Assembly (NCBI GenBank): GCA_034659015.1
Contig: JAYEGL010000001.1
Coordinates: forward strand, 248,001-312,000
Source: Maricaulis sp034659015
GTDB taxonomy: Bacteria > Pseudomonadota > Alphaproteobacteria > Caulobacterales > Maricaulaceae
DNA length: 64,000 bases
Direction of reading: 5' to 3'
Below are positions 60,675 through 64,000 of the stretch, one piece after another. The translations under genes were made by a program, and so were the position numbers. Below the pieces are notes generated by a model. That model worked only from the letters and a program-made list of their open reading frames with translations, was not told where the DNA came from and did no database searches. Numbering within the stretch: the stretch's first letter is position 1; each line of letters opens with the position of its first letter.

Positions 60675-61727
60675 ATGGGCGATGCGCGCCGCAAGCTGGC
60701 TGTCGTGCTGTTCAATCTGGGCGGGCCGGACGGTCCCGACGATGTGCGGCCATTCCTGCGAAACCTGTTCCGCGATCCGGCGATCATCCGGGCGCCCGGC
60801 CCGGTCCGCGAGGCACTGGCCCTGTTCATCTCGACCGTGCGGAACAAGGAAGCCAGGGCCAATTACGCCAAGATGGGCGGCGGATCCCCGCTTCTGCCGG
60901 AGACCAGGAAGCAGGCCGCGGCGCTGAAAGCGGCGCTCGAGGCGGACATGCCGGACCGGGAGATCCGGATCTGGCCGGCCATGCGCTACTGGAACCCGCT
61001 GACCGAGGATGTGGCCGGCGAAGTGAAGGCCTGGGCGCCGGACGATTGCGTTCTGCTGCCGCTCTACCCGCAGTTCTCCACCACGACCACGGCGAGCTCG
61101 CTGAAACGCTGGCGCGAGGCGGGCGGGCCGGAAACCCATGCCGTGTGCTGTTTCCCCACCGAACCGGCCTTTGTGGACGCCCATGCGGCGCTGATCCGCA
61201 AGACCTGGGAGAAGGCGGGCCGGCCGGACAATATCCGCCTGCTGTTTTCCGCCCACGGTCTGCCGAAAAAGGTCATCGAGGACGGCGATCCCTATCAGTG
61301 GCAGGTCGAGCAGACGGTCGCGGCCGTCATGAAACAGATGCCCGACTTTCCCGACTGGCAGGTCTGCTATCAGAGCAAGGTGGGTCCGCTGGAATGGATC
61401 GGCCCGTCGACCGAGGACGCGATCCGGGGCGCAGCGCAGGACGGCAAGAATATCATGCTCAGCCCGATCGCCTTCGTTTCCGAGCATATCGAAACCCTGG
61501 TCGAGCTCGACGAGGAATACGCCGAAGTGGCCGGGGAGTGCGGCGTGACGACCTATGTCCGCGTGCCGGCGCTGGGCCAGGATGCCGTTTTCATTGAATC
61601 TCTGGCCGGTCTGGTGAAGTCTGCGCTGGAGCGGGGGCCCGGTCCGTTGCCCGATACGGGCACACGGATCTGCCCGGCGGAATGGTCCGGCTGTCCGTGC
61701 CGGCAAACGGAGACGGCGAGCGCATGA
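60675..61727 (+). CDS. hemH: Ferrochelatase
   Basis: Inserts Fe2+ into protoporphyrin IX. 350 residues. VVLFNLGGPDGPDDVRPFL opens the fold; the active-site His is H194 in LFSAHGLPKKVIEDGDPY; YQSKVGPLEWIGPSTED and SPIAFVSEHIETLVELD are signature segments. The C-terminal tail WSGCPCRQTE has two cysteines, as in many alphaproteobacterial enzymes. AGGAGAA-type ribosome site before the ATG, 15 bp after hemE; its stop overlaps hemJ by 4 bp. Confidence 0.95.
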   Translation: MGDARRKLAVVLFNLGGPDGPDDVRPFLRNLFRDPAIIRAPGPVREALALFISTVRNKEARANYAKMGGGSPLLPETRKQAAALKAALEADMPDREIRIWPAMRYWNPLTEDVAGEVKAWAPDDCVLLPLYPQFSTTTTASSLKRWREAGGPETHAVCCFPTEPAFVDAHAALIRKTWEKAGRPDNIRLLFSAHGLPKKVIEDGDPYQWQVEQTVAAVMKQMPDFPDWQVCYQSKVGPLEWIGPSTEDAIRGAAQDGKNIMLSPIAFVSEHIETLVELDEEYAEVAGECGVTTYVRVPALGQDAVFIESLAGLVKSALERGPGPLPDTGTRICPAEWSGCPCRQTETASA

Positions 61728-62179
61728 TCCTGGCAGCCTATGACTGGCTCAGAGCCCTGCATATCCTGGCGGTGATCGCCTGGATGGCGGCGCTGCTCTA
61801 CCTGCCGCGGCTTTTTGTCTATCATTGCGGCGCCACGCCCGGCGGCGAGCTGGGCGAGACGCTGAAAATCCAGGAACGCCGCCTGCTCAAGGGCATCATG
61901 AACCCGGCCATGATCGCGACCTGGATCTTCGGGCTTCTGCTGGTGTGGTCCAATGCGGAACGCGCCGGCGGCTGGTCGGTCTTCCTGCACTGGGCGTGGA
62001 TCGCCAAATTCGCCCTGGTCCTGGCCATGTCGGCCGTTCACGGCGTCTATTCCAAACGTTTCAGGACGTTCGCAGACGGCACGAATGACTGGCCGCACAC
62101 GCGATATCGCATGCTGAACGAGATCCCTTTCGTGCTGGCCATCCTGATCGTGCCGATTGCGGTCGTGGCCCTGAAATAG
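61724..62179 (+). CDS. hemJ: Protoporphyrinogen IX oxidase HemJ
   Basis: Heme-binding membrane enzyme of 151 residues for the penultimate step of heme synthesis. Helices at about 8-24, 58-76, 82-98 and 130-148. YDWLRALHILAVIAWMAALL carries the essential His (H13), and MNPAMIATWIFGLLL and HGVYSKRFRTFADG are family motifs. ATG start overlaps the hemH stop (ATGA). Forms hemE-hemH-hemJ with rho downstream, a conserved order near the alphaproteobacterial origin. Confidence 0.94.
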   Translation: MILAAYDWLRALHILAVIAWMAALLYLPRLFVYHCGATPGGELGETLKIQERRLLKGIMNPAMIATWIFGLLLVWSNAERAGGWSVFLHWAWIAKFALVLAMSAVHGVYSKRFRTFADGTNDWPHTRYRMLNEIPFVLAILIVPIAVVALK

Positions 62180-62405
62180 CAGGCCGTCCGGCCGGGACGC
62201 TTGACGGCATGGGCGAGCCATGGCAAGGCTTTTGGCAACTCCTTTTATGGATCCTTTCTTTGCGTAGCGCAGGACACCGGTCCGACGACGCGCCTGCCCA
62301 TTCCACATGTCTCGGGTTTCGACCGGTTTCCGGCATCCCGCTTGCTTGAACGCGACCGTTCCCGTCCGGGAATCTCGCTCCCGATGTCTGACAGATAGAC
62401 CTACC

Positions 62406-63710
<1,305 letters not shown>

Positions 63711-63728
63711 GCCTGTACCTGCGGCATT

Positions 63729-63894
63729 TGTCATCCCGGCCGGATAGCCCGCGCATGCGGGCTGGAGAGCCGGGACCCATACGCGCCGATCTCTGCCGGA
63801 AGCAGGCTCGATATCCGCGACAGCTGGATGAGCAACGGGATTATGGGTCCCGGACTTGCGCCCCGCCTGCGCGGGGCATCCACCCGGGATGACA
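63729..63894. repeat. Interspersed palindromic repeat, copy 3 (166 bp)
   Basis: Starts TGTCATCCCGG and ends CCCGGGATGACA. Shares with copy 2 the GGGACCCATACGCGCCGAT, TCTGCCGGAAGCAGGCTCG and TATCCGCGACAGCTGGATGA segments nearly base for base, and the inner pair CCGGGACCCATA / TATGGGTCCCGG. Lies in the convergent gap between rho and the quinone oxidoreductase gene. Confidence 0.85.
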
Positions 63895-63907
63895 TCGATG
63901 AAATGTG

Positions 63908-64000
63908 CTAAGGCACCAGCACGCTCGCACCCGTCGTGCGCCGTCCTTCCAGGTCCTCATGCGCCTTTTGCGCGTCCGCCAGGGCGTAGCGCTGGTTGAT
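63908..64000 (-). CDS. Quinone oxidoreductase-type zinc-independent alcohol dehydrogenase, C-terminal end (cut by window edge)
   Basis: The last 30 codons of a minus-strand gene, stop TAG at 63908-63910. The tail reads NQRYALADAQKAHEDLEGRR then TTGASVLVP, a close match to the C-terminus of NADPH:quinone reductases (Qor/MDR family), which end in AHxxLExRxTTGxxxLxP. Only this fragment is inside the window; the catalytic and cofactor parts lie beyond 64000. Confidence 0.75.
   Translation of the reverse strand: MNQRYALADAQKAHEDLEGRRTTGASVLVP

Noticed and set aside
59538..61706. A 722-codon minus-strand frame opposite hemE and hemH
   Set aside because: Shadow frame; hemE and hemH are unambiguous on the plus strand.

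Overview
This 64 kb window is chromosomal DNA of a high-GC alphaproteobacterium, most likely in the Caulobacterales/Maricaulales/Hyphomonadaceae sphere. The grounds are the dense, mostly single-copy housekeeping gene content and the gene order hemJ-hemH-hemE / intergenic gap / ppsR-maf-aroE-coaE-dnaQ-secB. From memory, that order is the arrangement around the replication origin of Caulobacter crescentus, with the origin between hemE and the ppsR homologue. The 455 bp gap at 59167-59621 carries DnaA-box-like 9-mers, a CtrA-like site, two GANTC sites and an AT-rich tract, so I call it a candidate oriC. A 16 bp ParB-binding (parS) sequence lies 21 kb away at 38440. The window therefore appears to be the origin-proximal part of a chromosome.

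Layout. 0-10 kb: trpS (cut by the window edge), murJ, glnD and mutS on the minus strand, divergent from maeB. 10-22 kb: an unrecognised, lower-GC gene behind maeB, an AmpG-like transporter, a hybrid histidine kinase, the YifB ATPase, gshB with a BON lipoprotein, yraN-rsmI divergent from an LpoA-like lipoprotein, and hemW-rdgB. 22-24 kb: a small cassette (38-residue membrane peptide, DUF2975 protein, Xre regulator) behind a palindrome-rich leader. 24-38 kb: the proteostasis block rph / hrcA-grpE ... dnaK-FkbM methyltransferase-dnaJ, with a Ste24-type protease, an FMN glutamate-synthase-like protein, tandem glycine-zipper lipoproteins, alkB and dapB between. 38-46 kb: parS, a WYL regulator, gloA, an Ada-like protein, nth, an IS110-family insertion sequence between inverted REP-like palindromes, a CHAD protein and an ATP-grasp enzyme. 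46-59 kb: a PfkB kinase, a GGDEF-EAL protein behind a CtrA-like site, hslV and hslU separated by a VOC gene and repeats, smr-mltA-tim44, secB, and the tightly overlapping ppsR-maf-aroE-coaE(-dnaQ) operon. 59-64 kb: the candidate oriC, hemE-hemH-hemJ, rho, and the 3' end of a quinone oxidoreductase gene.

Functional links. Heat shock and proteolysis (HrcA, GrpE, DnaK, DnaJ, HslU, HslV, the M48 protease), DNA repair (MutS, Nth, AlkB, Ada-like), heme synthesis (HemE, HemH, HemJ, with the HemW chaperone) and envelope building (MurJ, MltA, LpoA-like, AmpG-like, SecB) dominate. Accessory or mobile content is limited to the IS110 element, the lower-GC gene at 10.1 kb, three copies of a 165-217 bp interspersed palindromic repeat, and shorter REP-like hairpins concentrated in convergent intergenic gaps. 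I saw no rRNA, tRNA, CRISPR array, prophage or recognised defence island. The best candidates for under-described biology are the 10.1 kb gene, the DUF2975/Xre cassette with its structured leader, and the IS110 element with its putative guide-RNA region.
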